Origin: Bacillota bacterium
GTDB lineage: Bacteria > Bacillota > Clostridia > Christensenellales > CAG-138
DNA length: 50,534 nt
NCBI GenBank assembly: GCA_023409435.1
Contig: JAEYHP010000135.1
Location: 1 to 50,534 of the forward strand
Direction: 5' to 3'
The position numbers and the translations under genes are program-made. Below, piece by piece: positions 40,619 through 49,070 of the stretch. The notes under the pieces were generated by a model. The model was not told the origin of the DNA and made no database searches. It saw nothing but the letters and a program-made list of their open reading frames with translations. Numbering within the stretch: the stretch's first letter is position 1; every line of letters begins with the position of its first letter.

Positions 40619-41172
40619 TCACCTCCTAAAAATGTCGCCCAGGTACCCGCGCGTAGTCATTTCTTTTTTCCGGCCCGTGCCATGCTCACCCATGTGCTCA
40701 TTCCAAAGGGAAAGGATAAGGCGGGGCGTACAGGCCCAAAAGTCCGCGTCACTCATGCACAAGGGAACCGTTGCAATGTAATAAAGCCGCTTCCACGGAA
40801 AACCCGTGGAGCGGCCTATGCGTTTTTTGGGGTTGCGGCGTCCTCCTCGTCAGGCAACGTCTGGCCGACCATCGTTATCATTTGTTTGGTAAGCCCTTCA
40901 AAGCCGGACAAGCTGAAAAACCCGCAAAACTCCTCCCATGTGAGGGCAGGATCCGCCCGCTTGAGGCCCGCATATGAGATTGCCATGATGGCGCGTTGTT
41001 TACGGTTTACAAGGTCCCGCAGGATAATGTCGATACCGGCGTCCGGCCTGCCGAATTGCGTTTCATACACGTCCTCGGCAATGGCAAAGGCCATGTTGTC
41101 CAGCTTCATCTGCCGGTCTTTATCAAAATGGAGGGTCGCGGTGACGCACCGCTGCAATTCTTTTGCTTTCAT
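40619..41172 (-). CDS. Tail-assembly chaperone, frameshifted long form (gpGT-like)
   Basis: Ribosomes that slip back one base on A AAA AAC (40828-40822) at codons 115-117 of the short protein continue in the -1 frame for 67 codons to a TGA at 40619-40621, giving about 184 residues. I read the whole -1 frame: it is open and encodes ...SDADFWACTPRLILSLW NEHMG..., the [DE]FWxxTP pattern seen in T-type chaperone extensions. As in lambda gpG/gpGT the long form would bring tail protein to the tape measure. The tape measure gene follows with the overlapped AGGAGG. Confidence 0.85.
40786..40828 (-). promoter_or_regulatory. Programmed -1 frameshift site (slippery heptamer and hairpin)
   Basis: On the minus strand A AAA AAC (40828-40822) in the zero frame (CCA AAA AAC GCA TAG), 6-base spacer, and a strong hairpin (40815-40786; GCCGCTCCACGG with CCGTGGAAGCGGC). 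Confidence 0.9.
40816..41172 (-). CDS. Tail-assembly chaperone, short form (gpG-like)
   Basis: 118 residues starting KAKELQRCVTATLHFDK; the segment QFGRPDAGIDIILRDLVNRKQRAIMAISYAG (partly quoted) fits small tail-assembly chaperones. It lies between major tail protein and tape measure genes. The ATG at 41172 has no ribosome site of its own; the nearest GGGAGG is locked in a hairpin 10-27 bases upstream, so translation may depend on refolding or on ribosomes ending the major tail gene. A -1 frameshift near its end creates the long form. Confidence 0.85.
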   Translation of the reverse strand: MKAKELQRCVTATLHFDKDRQMKLDNMAFAIAEDVYETQFGRPDAGIDIILRDLVNRKQRAIMAISYAGLKRADPALTWEEFCGFFSLSGFEGLTKQMITMVGQTLPDEEDAATPKNA

Positions 41173-41180
41173 ACAAAGAA

Positions 41181-41200
41181 AGGGAGGCGCAAGCCTCCCT
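41181..41200 (-). terminator. Intra-operon attenuator behind the major tail gene
   Basis: AGGGAGGC-TTGC-GCCTCCCT followed on the minus strand by TTCTTTG, in the 44-base gap between major tail protein and chaperone. It probably lowers downstream expression relative to the abundant major tail protein. Confidence 0.65.
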
Positions 41201-41216
41201 CTTTCCTCCTCTCTGT

Positions 41217-41825
41217 TTATGGAGCGGGCGTAATGGTACCGGGCTCGACCACTTCGTCAAACCAACCGGCAATGACTGCCTTGCCCGCCGTAGTGGCCGT
41301 TTCCTCATCCAGCCAATAGGCAATTTCGCCATCCTTGCGCGCCACGAACTCGCCGGTAATGGTGGGTGTCTGGTACTCGATTGCGCCGTTGGGATCCGCG
41401 GACTTGTACTTCTTCTCGAACTCGGCAAACTTGCCCTTGTAAAGCCACACGTATTCAGCGGCCCCGCTCTCGTCTTTTTCGCCCTTGAAGCCGATGGCCA
41501 CATAAGGGGCATCGCCGCCATAGCGCACCGCCATACCGCCGTTATCGTCGATTTGGCGGCCGGTCAGCTCCGCGCGGTTGAGCAGGCTAATTGCGTCCGC
41601 ATGAAAGGAAACGGTGTAGCCGGTGATGCGGTCGACCATACGCGCGTTCCGGTTGGATGCGGCAAGCCGCCCCTGGGAAATCTTCGGCGTGAGCGTCAAT
41701 TCAATCGTCTGGGCCAAAGGCTTGGGATCGCCGTATACGGTAGTCCAAACCCCGCCCGCTTGCGTTTCGGACGTAAGTGATGCAAAATACAGGTCCTCGA
41801 CGCCAATGACAATGGGTTGCTCCAT
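41217..41825 (-). CDS. Major tail protein
   Basis: 202 residues starting EQPIVIGVEDLYFASLTSETQ, with IELTLTPKISQGRLAASN and EIAYWLDEETATTAG segments, matching phage major tail (phi13-type) proteins in size and position upstream of the chaperone. It makes the tail tube. Ribosome site AGGAGG ahead of the ATG. Confidence 0.83.
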   Translation of the reverse strand: MEQPIVIGVEDLYFASLTSETQAGGVWTTVYGDPKPLAQTIELTLTPKISQGRLAASNRNARMVDRITGYTVSFHADAISLLNRAELTGRQIDDNGGMAVRYGGDAPYVAIGFKGEKDESGAAEYVWLYKGKFAEFEKKYKSADPNGAIEYQTPTITGEFVARKDGEIAYWLDEETATTAGKAVIAGWFDEVVEPGTITPAP

Positions 41826-41826
41826 G

Positions 41827-42165
41827 TTATCCTCCTTCTACCCGTGAGGCGTACTCCGCCATAATGGGTACTTGATAGTACTTTGTTTCGTTGTCGTACC
41901 GCTCCGGCCCGCTGCTTGTTACCGAAAACCCAGCAGCCCGTAAAGCCTGCTCGGCCCGTTTGAGTAACCCTTCCACGCCCATGCGGTCGTAGAGGTCCAC
42001 ACGAATATAGTGCTTTTCCCGCGAAGGTTTGCGGCTTGCATGAACGGCCGGGCGCTTCAAATAGATTTGATAGCAGAAATACGTTTCCTCATTCTCCGGT
42101 AACACGAGCTTTTCCACGCGGTACCCAAGCGGGGAAAGCGCATTCTCGATTAAAACCTCAACCAT
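41827..42165 (-). CDS. Tail terminator/minor tail protein
   Basis: 112 residues starting VEVLIENALSPLGYRVEKLV with EKHYIRVDLYDRMGVEGL and PERYDNETKYYQVPIMAEY. Size, an alpha/beta pattern and location between the HK97-gp10-like and major tail genes fit a tail-completion (terminator) protein. GAGGAGG 4 bases ahead of the ATG; only 1 base from the next gene. Confidence 0.72.
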   Translation of the reverse strand: MVEVLIENALSPLGYRVEKLVLPENEETYFCYQIYLKRPAVHASRKPSREKHYIRVDLYDRMGVEGLLKRAEQALRAAGFSVTSSGPERYDNETKYYQVPIMAEYASRVEGG

Positions 42166-42174
42166 AGGCCCTCC

Positions 42175-42585
42175 TCATGTGCCGTCTCCCGTCAGGCCGT
42201 CTAGTATTACCTGCTCCATGGCGCTGACAACGGCACCCTCCGCGCGTATGGCGGCGGGGGCCGCCCAGGGTGTCGCGGGTTGATGGCCGGGCCTGCCATG
42301 CTCGAGCACGTTCCCCTTGATGGGGTTGGGTACGCCCTTGCTGTCGTAGCCGTCGGGTTGGATATCGACGCGCTTTGTGCCGCCGTCCGTCTTTACCGCG
42401 CTTACCTTTAGGGAGTCCTGCAGGTCGCCCGTGTCCTTGTGCGGGGCAAGCTCGGCCTGCATATATTCTTTCATGACCTCGCCGCCCTGCTTGAGCGCTT
42501 TGTCAACCGTCTTGGGGAGCAGTGCCTTTTGTGCTTCGAACCGCCGTATGATCTCGTTTAGACCGGTAGTGTTTACTCTCGCCAT
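42175..42585 (-). CDS. HK97 gp10-like neck protein
   Basis: 136 residues, ARVNTTGLNEIIRRFEAQKALLPKTV start with APHKDTGDLQDSLKV and VLEHGRPGHQPATPWAAPA, the characteristic HK97-gp10 pattern (HxxTGxLxxS and EyGtxxxxAxPf-like). It acts in head-tail joining. ATG 42585 behind AAAGGAG by 6 bases. Confidence 0.85.
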   Translation of the reverse strand: MARVNTTGLNEIIRRFEAQKALLPKTVDKALKQGGEVMKEYMQAELAPHKDTGDLQDSLKVSAVKTDGGTKRVDIQPDGYDSKGVPNPIKGNVLEHGRPGHQPATPWAAPAAIRAEGAVVSAMEQVILDGLTGDGT

Positions 42586-42587
42586 GG

Positions 42588-42905
42588 TTAGCTCCTTTCC
42601 GGGCGGGAGAGGTCCGTACAAACGAGCTCGATCTTTTCGGGGCCCTTGGAAAAGGACCGTAGCAATTCATACTTTCCGCCGTCCGCTTCAATGAGGTGTT
42701 CACCATGGTACTCCTCTTTATGGAGAATGACCGTAATATCCGCCCGCTTGCCGGACTGGTTTGCAAGGTAGAACTCGGACCGCGTTACGCTTCCGATGTC
42801 ACCGTAAACCGTGCGCCGCCCGATCTCCCGGTCATACGGGAGGCGGTTGCCATTCTTCGCTAGCTCCGTCTGAATCAGGATAATTTCGTCACTCCACCCG
42901 GCCAT
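42588..42905 (-). CDS. Head closure / head-tail adaptor protein
   Basis: 105 residues, AGWSDEIILIQTELAKNGNRLPYD start, a VTRSEFYLANQSGKRADI centre and an ITVILHKEEYHGEHLIE beta-rich segment. Position after the connector gene and before gp10-like gene and length fit the SPP1 gp16-like stopper family. Overlaps the connector gene end; ATG 42905 has GGTGA 5 bases upstream. Confidence 0.75.
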   Translation of the reverse strand: MAGWSDEIILIQTELAKNGNRLPYDREIGRRTVYGDIGSVTRSEFYLANQSGKRADITVILHKEEYHGEHLIEADGGKYELLRSFSKGPEKIELVCTDLSRPERS

Positions 42906-43170
42906 TGTACTCACCCGTTAAGCTCAATTTATCGCGGAGGCCTTCATATGCCCGCAGGTACCGCTCGGCATCCGGGTTTTCTTTCCCGAAATGCGCGAGG
43001 CAATAAAAACAGACGGCCCGCCTTATTAGCGGGTCGTCTTCGCTTTGCGCCTTTTCCGAGAGAATGCCAGTCAGCTCCAAGTCGGATCGGGCCTCCTCAA
43101 TAAGGGCCTCGACATCGTCATCAAACGATGCCGTTTTCAGGCGCAGCCGCTTTTTGACGATGTCGAGCAT
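42889..43170 (-). CDS. Head-tail connector (gp6/gp15-like)
   Basis: 93 residues, all-helical, LDIVKKRLRLKTASFDDDVEALIEEARSDLELTGI (quoted in part) as in phage head-tail connector/gp6-like adaptors, ending GEYNGRVE. Ribosome site AAGGAGG 7 bases from the ATG, 12 bases behind the capsid gene. Confidence 0.82.
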   Translation of the reverse strand: MLDIVKKRLRLKTASFDDDVEALIEEARSDLELTGILSEKAQSEDDPLIRRAVCFYCLAHFGKENPDAERYLRAYEGLRDKLSLTGEYNGRVE

Positions 43171-43182
43171 GCATTAGCCTCC

Positions 43183-44394
43183 TTACGCGCCTTTCTTGAC
43201 GCGAACAAAGCCCTTCCACGCGTTGACGTTGCCGCCCGCCATGATAGAGCCGCGGAAGGCGACCATGCCTTCCTTGAATTTGTAGTCGGTAGACTTTTCC
43301 ACCATCAGATCGGAGAAGATGCCCAACTCATAGTTGCTCAACACACCGTAAGCCATGACATAGTCTCCGGCCGATGCGGTACCAATGGGCTTGCATGCAC
43401 TGTTGATTACAAACGGCACGCCATCGATGGTACCAAAGCCGCCCTTGTTCTCGATGCTGTGCAGCTTGCGCTTCTGTGCGTCCCGCAGCATGGCGAAGGC
43501 CTTCAGGTCGGCTTTGCAGAGAATAAGCACTGCCTCACCGCCCGCTTCTTCTTCCCCGCCATAGCTGTAGATGATGGTGTCAAGCGTCTTTTCATCAATC
43601 GTAGCGATCTCGATGTCGGAATTCGCGGGAATCGCCTTCATGCCGTTGGCATAGGTGGCAAAGATCCCGCAGAGCGTATTGGATGTACCAAGGCCGATCA
43701 TGATTTGCCGCGCAAGCTTTTTGCGCAGGGACTTCTTGACGTTGTCCACGACCTTACCTTCAAACTCACCATCCGCAAGTTTGAGAGCTTCCTCGGAAAC
43801 CTCCGTATAGGCGGTGACCTTGGCTTTTTTCACTTCTGCAAAGCCGAATTCGGGATCCACATCCGCATAAGCTTCTGCCTCTGCCTTGTATTCGGCCTCG
43901 GGAACGTCGCCCAGGAAGGAAACCTTGTAGCTCTCAGCGCCCTTGATAGGGGAATGCGCCACGGCATCCAAAAGGCTGGAGACCTGGCCGCTTGCTTCCT
44001 TAATGCCCGGCTTGACTGCCGAAGCAATTGCAAGATCGCCAGCCGCGATGGTGACCGCACGGCCTTCCTTAAGCTTCCGGCCGCGTTCCTGCTTGGCATT
44101 GTCCGGCGCGCGGCGCTGCTGCGCGCCTTCGCCCATGTCAGTTGCAAACTGCGCTGCGATAGAAATGCGCGCTTCCAATTCCTGTTCTTCGGTCTCCTTT
44201 GCGGAAAGCTCAGTTTCGAGCTGCTCCAGTTCGGTGGCCAAGCCTTCCAGTTCGGTTTTAATTCCGCCGAGCTGCTCGGCGGCCGCGGTATCGGAATCTG
44301 TGCGAAGCTGCTTTTTACGTGCGTTGATTTCCGCACGACGGGCGTTAATCTCCACCTTGCGCGCCCGAATTTCCTTGAGTTTCTTTTCGTTCAT
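43183..44394 (-). CDS. HK97-family major capsid protein
   Basis: 403 residues. Residues 1-~105 are a charged coiled-coil delta domain (ARKVEINARRAEINARKKQL, repeated ARRxEI units) that is removed by the prohead protease; the rest is an HK97-fold capsid (LLDAVAHSPIKGAESYKV, AYADVDPEFGFAEVKKAKVTAY, IMIGLGTSNTLCGI, EKSTDYKFKEGMVAFRGS). GAGGAGG 8 bases ahead of the ATG. Most abundant virion protein. Confidence 0.95.
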   Translation of the reverse strand: MNEKKLKEIRARKVEINARRAEINARKKQLRTDSDTAAAEQLGGIKTELEGLATELEQLETELSAKETEEQELEARISIAAQFATDMGEGAQQRRAPDNAKQERGRKLKEGRAVTIAAGDLAIASAVKPGIKEASGQVSSLLDAVAHSPIKGAESYKVSFLGDVPEAEYKAEAEAYADVDPEFGFAEVKKAKVTAYTEVSEEALKLADGEFEGKVVDNVKKSLRKKLARQIMIGLGTSNTLCGIFATYANGMKAIPANSDIEIATIDEKTLDTIIYSYGGEEEAGGEAVLILCKADLKAFAMLRDAQKRKLHSIENKGGFGTIDGVPFVINSACKPIGTASAGDYVMAYGVLSNYELGIFSDLMVEKSTDYKFKEGMVAFRGSIMAGGNVNAWKGFVRVKKGA

Positions 44395-44407
44395 ACAAAT
44401 GTCCTCC

Positions 44408-45037
44408 TCAGTAAGTTAAAAGTTGTGTTTTTGTGCGCATGAGGTTCACGCTGTCCAGCGATCTCTGCAGCCGCGCCACGTCCGCGTCGCCTGCTGCCCT
44501 GGCCTCAATGCTTGTATCCTCATATGCAGGCGCGTCCACGCTGCTTATGTCCCAAATCTTTGCGATCTTGCGAACGTGGTAGACGAGCGTGTGATCGTCT
44601 CGCCATTCCTCTTCCTCCAAAGCGCTGGTAAAAACAAAGGACATCTTATCGATGTCCCCGCGCTCAATCGCCGCGTACATATCCCGCGAACACTGCATGT
44701 TCGGATTGAGATCCGCCTCAATATCGAGGCCTTCTGGCGAACCCATGAGGCGTACTGTCTTGTTGCGGGTCCTCGCCATAACCATGACATTGCTGGAATG
44801 ATTGTATTTGAACGGAACATCGGACATATCCGCTTCATCAAGGGATCCCGTATGGATAATCTCCCGGACGCTGACCCCCCACAGGTTAAATAACTCAGTT
44901 TCTGTTTCAAATACAATTGCGCGCCCGGCCACGCGCAAAAGCTGTTCTTCGCTGCCTTCTGGCTGCTGCACCGCGCGTACCTGCGCCATGCGTCTGCAGC
45001 GTCTGAGATCTGCAAAAGCTTTTTCATTCTTGTGCAT
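44408..45037 (-). CDS. HK97-family prohead protease
   Basis: 209 residues. Contains RVAGRAIVFETETELFN, a catalytic-type PFKYNHSSNVMVMARTRN (histidine) and DKMSFVFTS (serine) as in the U35/HK97 prohead protease family. It trims capsid delta domains and itself. ATG 45037 has GGAGGAGG 6 bases upstream and overlaps the portal stop. Confidence 0.9.
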   Translation of the reverse strand: MHKNEKAFADLRRCRRMAQVRAVQQPEGSEEQLLRVAGRAIVFETETELFNLWGVSVREIIHTGSLDEADMSDVPFKYNHSSNVMVMARTRNKTVRLMGSPEGLDIEADLNPNMQCSRDMYAAIERGDIDKMSFVFTSALEEEEWRDDHTLVYHVRKIAKIWDISSVDAPAYEDTSIEARAAGDADVARLQRSLDSVNLMRTKTQLLTY

Positions 45038-46229
45038 CGGGTTCCTCCTCCTTATCCCCAACTTGGTACTGATTTGCCTTATCGGCATCAATGTAGTTCA
45101 GGGAGATAATGCGCTTGTCCCCGCCTTTTACGGGGGATAGGTTCAATATCTCCCGGTACTCGTTAAGCGTGAGCACCCCGCGGTCAATCAGCTGTATCAT
45201 GCTCAGCTTGGTTTTGGCACTGGCGTATTGGAGCCGGTTTGCTTCAAATATGATTTCATTCCCGTGCGCCTGCTCCGTGGGCGTGAACACCTTCTCTGTG
45301 AATTCTTCCGTAAGCTGGATTGCGGCGCTCTCCACAACCGTTTCATAGTGCGCATCCCATTCCGTTTCGGAGTACTTGCCCTGGATGATGCTCTCATTCG
45401 TATTGTGGTAGCTGTAGATTCGCTCCTTTGCAAAATCCATTTGCGGCTTGTTGGGGACAAATCCTTCCGACTTTAACTCATGGAATTTGTATTTGGGATC
45501 AGCTGCGGCAACACCTCCGTCATTGTCCATGGAGAGGAAGTCCTGCACAAATTCATCCGCAAGTTTTTTAATATCCTCCCGCCGCAGGGTCTGCATAAAT
45601 TCAAGCCATCCGCGAAGGTGTGCACCACGCTTGACCGCCTTCACCATGCCCTGATCTACCGCATGTACTACCTCCAAGGGCGCTTCCAATGGCCGAAAAT
45701 TGCTTTCGCCAAAGATATCATCATGGCTAAAGTGCTTACGAAGATGGATCAATTCTTCATAAGGAATGACCACCGTCTTCCCGCTCATAAAGCCGAATTG
45801 GGCATATAAGCCGCCGTCCTCGGTTTCGAGCAGGTTCAGGGCCGTATAGTTGATGGGATACAGTCCTCTTAACCTGCCGTCTTCCCACCGGCAGTAGATA
45901 AAGCCGTTGCTGTACTCCTCCCGCTGCGCCGCCGCTTTATATAGGAGATCGAACATGCCCATGTACGGATTGGGTCTTCTGAGCAGCCGCTTCATATTAG
46001 GATCCGGGAAATCTATGATTTGATTGCCCACACGCCGGATATGCCGCGGCACAAGCTTAGCAATATGCAACGCATTCGTAGAGATCGCCGCGCGGGCAAT
46101 GTCGCTGTCGTATGGGTTGCCGCTCCATGGGTAAAAGCTGGAGCGACCGCTGGAGGTTTCCGCAGGGCGGCTGCTTTTGGGTTTGATTTTTCCCTTGAAG
46201 ATGGATTGAAAAAAGCTGCGCTTTTGCAC
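45024..46229 (-). CDS. Phage portal protein (HK97 type)
   Basis: 401 residues with PNPYMGMFDLLYKAAAQREEYSNGFIY, the RKHFSHDDIFGESNF segment and LNEYREILNLSPVKGGD (partly quoted), hallmarks of the SPP1/HK97-like portal family. It forms the ring through which DNA is packed. GTG start at 46229 behind GGGGGTG. Confidence 0.92.
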   Translation of the reverse strand: MQKRSFFQSIFKGKIKPKSSRPAETSSGRSSFYPWSGNPYDSDIARAAISTNALHIAKLVPRHIRRVGNQIIDFPDPNMKRLLRRPNPYMGMFDLLYKAAAQREEYSNGFIYCRWEDGRLRGLYPINYTALNLLETEDGGLYAQFGFMSGKTVVIPYEELIHLRKHFSHDDIFGESNFRPLEAPLEVVHAVDQGMVKAVKRGAHLRGWLEFMQTLRREDIKKLADEFVQDFLSMDNDGGVAAADPKYKFHELKSEGFVPNKPQMDFAKERIYSYHNTNESIIQGKYSETEWDAHYETVVESAAIQLTEEFTEKVFTPTEQAHGNEIIFEANRLQYASAKTKLSMIQLIDRGVLTLNEYREILNLSPVKGGDKRIISLNYIDADKANQYQVGDKEEEPDAQE

Positions 46230-46241
46230 CGGCGCACCCCC

Positions 46242-47945
46242 TTAAATCATGTTGAGATATTCCGCTTGGTGATCGAGCAGAACCGTATACGCATCCAGCA
46301 GCGCCGCCGTACCATCGATACGCCGCCGGGTCTTTCGTCCCTTGTCCGGTTTGATGTTGCCGTTGTTATCCATGATGACGCAGGTGTTGGAGAGGCACCA
46401 GCGATCTATCGGATGGTCGTTATAGTTAATGCGTTTCTTATCAAGATCCGCGCCCATAGCACCCATGGGCAGGGAAAGCGTCTTGGCCCCCTGATAAACG
46501 GGGATCATGGCCGTGGGACCGAAATGTCCCTTCATTTCTTCCACCCAATATTGGGCGCTCCATGCGTCGTATCCGATCCATGGGATGTAGATATCGTATT
46601 TGTCCCGCACCTCAAGGAACCACTCAGTTACATAGGAATGATGGACCTTGTTGCCCGGCGTTGTACGCAGCAATCCTCTGTCACGCCATTTGTCATACGG
46701 AACCTTATCTTCAATGGTCCGCGTCTCAATGAGATCCTCCGGCATCCAATACATCTGCAAGATGTAGATCGTATCGTCTCCCGGCACCATGAAAAGCACC
46801 TTTGCCGCCGTCAAGTCCGTGGTCTGAGATAGGTCTGTACCTCCTACCCCATACCGGGGCTTGAGCGCCACAATATCGAATGTGGCCGTGTTATTGATGA
46901 CCTCGAACGGCAGCCAGGCTTCGCTTGTGGTCTCCCGGACATTGAAATCCTTGCAGAGCAGGTTCTTGACCGCCGATGGGATCCGCTGCGCACGCGCGAC
47001 CTTCTCAGCCAGCTTTCCGACATCCTTTATGGTGCCTAAGCCAGGGTTTGCCTTCGGCCAGCACTTAGGATCCGTCCATTCCTTGCGCTCATCCAGTTCA
47101 TAGATGAAGGATAAAATGCGGTCATCCTCGAAGCCCTCTACGCCATTGATGACATTGGCCGCATAATCGTACTCAATATCAAAGACACCCTCACGCACGG
47201 TACCAGCCGTGGAAGTCTCGAAGAGCATAGGCTCTTCGCGCGCGCTCATGCCGTCCGCGATAACATCGAACAGGTTCTGATCCTTCCAGGCATGCACTTC
47301 ATCCATGAGTGCGCCATGGACGTTCAGCCCGTCGAGGCTGTCGCTATCAGAGCCCAAGGCTTTAAATATGGAATCATCCGGCCCTTGCAGCTCCGCAACC
47401 AAAGTCTTGATGCGCTTGCGCAACGCGGGAGACTTGCGGATCATGCGCTTGGCTTCCAGCCATACGATCTTCGCCTGATCGTACTTGGTGGCCACGCTGT
47501 AGATCTCCGCGCCCGGCTCCCCATCCATGACCATGAGATACAATCCGATGGCGGCCGCCAGCGTGCTCTTGCCATTCTTACGGGCTACAATTAAAAGGAC
47601 CTTCGTAAATCTACGAAGGCCCGTTTCTTTATGGATGAACCCGAACGCCGCCGCTACAAAGGCTTTTTGCCACAGCTCCAGCTTAACGAGCTGCCCGCCC
47701 CACTTGCCTTTGCTATGGCGGCAAAACCGCTCGATAAAATCAACCGCATGCCAGGCACGATCATTGTCATACGCCCAAGGGATACGTTGATTATGGATGT
47801 CCGCAACAAGCTTTTGCACCTGCTTTCGGACCTTCTTGGAGACGATGATCTGACCTGATTCTATTTGTGCATAATAGGCAAGGATAGGGTTCTCACGCGC
47901 GGTGGCGGTCTCAACGGCTCGCTTTGTGCGCGTCAAAGCCATCAT
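46242..47945 (-). CDS. Terminase large subunit
   Basis: 567 residues: ATPase with Walker A ARKNGKST (~127) and Walker B HGALMDEVHAW (~213), coupling motif ETSTAG, and a C-terminal nuclease domain with acidic residues in GGTDLSQTTDL, IGYDAWSAQYW and DHPIDRW. A cos-type (HK97-like) terminase family is likely. The start overlaps the small subunit end by 35 bases. Confidence 0.95.
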   Translation of the reverse strand: MMALTRTKRAVETATARENPILAYYAQIESGQIIVSKKVRKQVQKLVADIHNQRIPWAYDNDRAWHAVDFIERFCRHSKGKWGGQLVKLELWQKAFVAAAFGFIHKETGLRRFTKVLLIVARKNGKSTLAAAIGLYLMVMDGEPGAEIYSVATKYDQAKIVWLEAKRMIRKSPALRKRIKTLVAELQGPDDSIFKALGSDSDSLDGLNVHGALMDEVHAWKDQNLFDVIADGMSAREEPMLFETSTAGTVREGVFDIEYDYAANVINGVEGFEDDRILSFIYELDERKEWTDPKCWPKANPGLGTIKDVGKLAEKVARAQRIPSAVKNLLCKDFNVRETTSEAWLPFEVINNTATFDIVALKPRYGVGGTDLSQTTDLTAAKVLFMVPGDDTIYILQMYWMPEDLIETRTIEDKVPYDKWRDRGLLRTTPGNKVHHSYVTEWFLEVRDKYDIYIPWIGYDAWSAQYWVEEMKGHFGPTAMIPVYQGAKTLSLPMGAMGADLDKKRINYNDHPIDRWCLSNTCVIMDNNGNIKPDKGRKTRRRIDGTAALLDAYTVLLDHQAEYLNMI

Positions 47946-48294
47946 CCCCCTCGTTGATCCCCGCTTTCGGCAGCAGTTCCGTCAACTGTTTGATTACCGA
48001 GGCATAGTTCTTGACCATCGTATTATAAACGTCCACCTCTGAGGACTTCTTCTTGCCCCACTGGTTTTCCCCGTTCTGATACTCCTCGGTGCATCCGTTT
48101 TTTGAAATATAATCCGCCAGATTCGCGAGCGTAACCGACATAAAAGCGGCCTGACTAACCAATTTCAGGACCAGTTTCAACCTGTTTCCGGTGATATCTG
48201 CGTACAATTCCCGAAGTCGTTTGTACTCATCCGAAATGCGCGCATCTTCAGGCAATTCCTGCAAAATTCGCTTATCGTCAGCACCTAAACGCAT
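47911..48294 (-). CDS. Terminase small subunit, P27 family
   Basis: 127 residues: helical, starting RLGADDKRILQELPEDARISDEYKRLREL (partly), with NTMVKNYASVIKQLTELLPKAG near the end as in P27-like small terminases. Position just upstream of the large subunit and after HNH. It recognises the packaging site. Confidence 0.8.
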   Translation of the reverse strand: MRLGADDKRILQELPEDARISDEYKRLRELYADITGNRLKLVLKLVSQAAFMSVTLANLADYISKNGCTEEYQNGENQWGKKKSSEVDVYNTMVKNYASVIKQLTELLPKAGINEGDDGFDAHKASR

Positions 48295-48375
48295 GCCGGT
48301 TCACCCCCTTTACCTACACCCCCTATAGCGCAACGCGCGTGTTCTTTGCATGCATTCACCTCGGTTGCCGGGGCC

Positions 48376-48684
48376 TTACCTTTTCTCGGAAGACCGGGGG
48401 GCCTCAATTAAATTTCCATCGTCATCGAACATCAAACCGTCCGCAACCGCAGGCTCGTTATAGATTTGGTTGTGGCAGCGGATACAAACGAGCTTGAGCT
48501 TCTTCCAATTAAGAGTCACGTTCGGGTCTTTGATGTTCTCGGGCGTGAGCCGCTCCTCATGGTGGACGATGTCGCCCGGCTCCCCGCAAATCTCGCATGT
48601 ATAGTTGACGCTCTTGGTATAAGCCGCCCGGCATTTGCGCCAAACACGAGAGCGATAGAACGAGAGGGAAAAGTCTTGTGCCAT
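48376..48684 (-). CDS. HNH endonuclease
   Basis: 102 residues: FYRSRVWRKCRAAYTKS, CEICG and CIRCH zinc cysteines, HHEERLTPENI with the catalytic HH, and N in LNWKKL/CHNQIYNE. HNH proteins next to terminases are needed for cos cleavage and packaging in HK97-like phages. First gene of the leftward late operon seen here; AAGGGG upstream of the ATG. Confidence 0.9.
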   Translation of the reverse strand: MAQDFSLSFYRSRVWRKCRAAYTKSVNYTCEICGEPGDIVHHEERLTPENIKDPNVTLNWKKLKLVCIRCHNQIYNEPAVADGLMFDDDGNLIEAPRSSEKR

Positions 48685-48698
48685 TTCCAGAAAGCCCC

Positions 48699-48728
48699 TT
48701 GACAACACGTGCTAATACGTGTTACTAT
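48699..48728 (+). promoter_or_regulatory. hicAB promoter with embedded operator
   Basis: TTGACA (48699-48704), 18-base spacer, TACTAT (48723-48728). The palindrome AACACGT-GCTAAT-ACGTGTT (48704-48723) fills the spacer, so a bound HicB dimer would block RNA polymerase. Confidence 0.75.
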
Positions 48729-48774
48729 TGTTTTGGCGAAAATTTAATACTTAATTAAAGGAGGAGGAAACCAT

Positions 48775-48954
48775 GTGAACAAAAGAGAACTGGTCTCTTT
48801 GCTTAATGCAAATGGCTGGACAATAACCCATGGTAACAAACACGATTTAGCCAAGCATCCTGATCACCCCGGGGTGAAGATCTCAATTCCTCGGCACGGA
48901 GAGCCGAACAAGCATACTGTAGAAGGAATCTTAAAGGCGGCCGGGCTTAAATAA
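48775..48954 (+). CDS. hicA: HicA-type mRNA interferase toxin
   Basis: 59 residues from GTG 48775, 10 bases behind GGAGGAGG. The protein (NKRELVSLLNANGWTITHGNKH..., KISIPRHGEPNKHTVEGILKAAGLK) is the dsRBD-like HicA fold: N-terminal helix, GWxxxxxxGxxH with the catalytic histidine, and a VPxHG/GTLxxILxxAGL-like end. A preceding ATG at 48773 leads straight to a stop. The gene is short enough to be missed by length filters. HicA cuts mRNA when HicB is lost. A GCCGGGCTTA/TAAGCCCGGC stem overlaps the stop codon. Confidence 0.88.
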   Translation: MNKRELVSLLNANGWTITHGNKHDLAKHPDHPGVKISIPRHGEPNKHTVEGILKAAGLK

Positions 48955-49070
48955 GCCCGGCGCCCAAAGAAGATAATATAAATAATAATTAAAAGGGAAA
49001 GGAAAATAATACATAATACTCAAGTTAGCAATAACACTAAGTTGACGATGGTTATAAAGGAGCATAAATA
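48955..49070 (+). other. Spacer between hicA and hicB
   Basis: 116 bases, very AT-rich, unusually long for a HicAB pair (most overlap or lie close). No ORF. It begins with the second half of a GC-rich hairpin at the hicA stop, which may reduce read-through; a separate hicB promoter is possible but not clear. Confidence 0.4.

Noticed and set aside
43045..44442. 465-codon plus-strand ORF
   Set aside because: Antisense to the major capsid gene, which has clear family motifs; the plus-strand product has no recognisable features.
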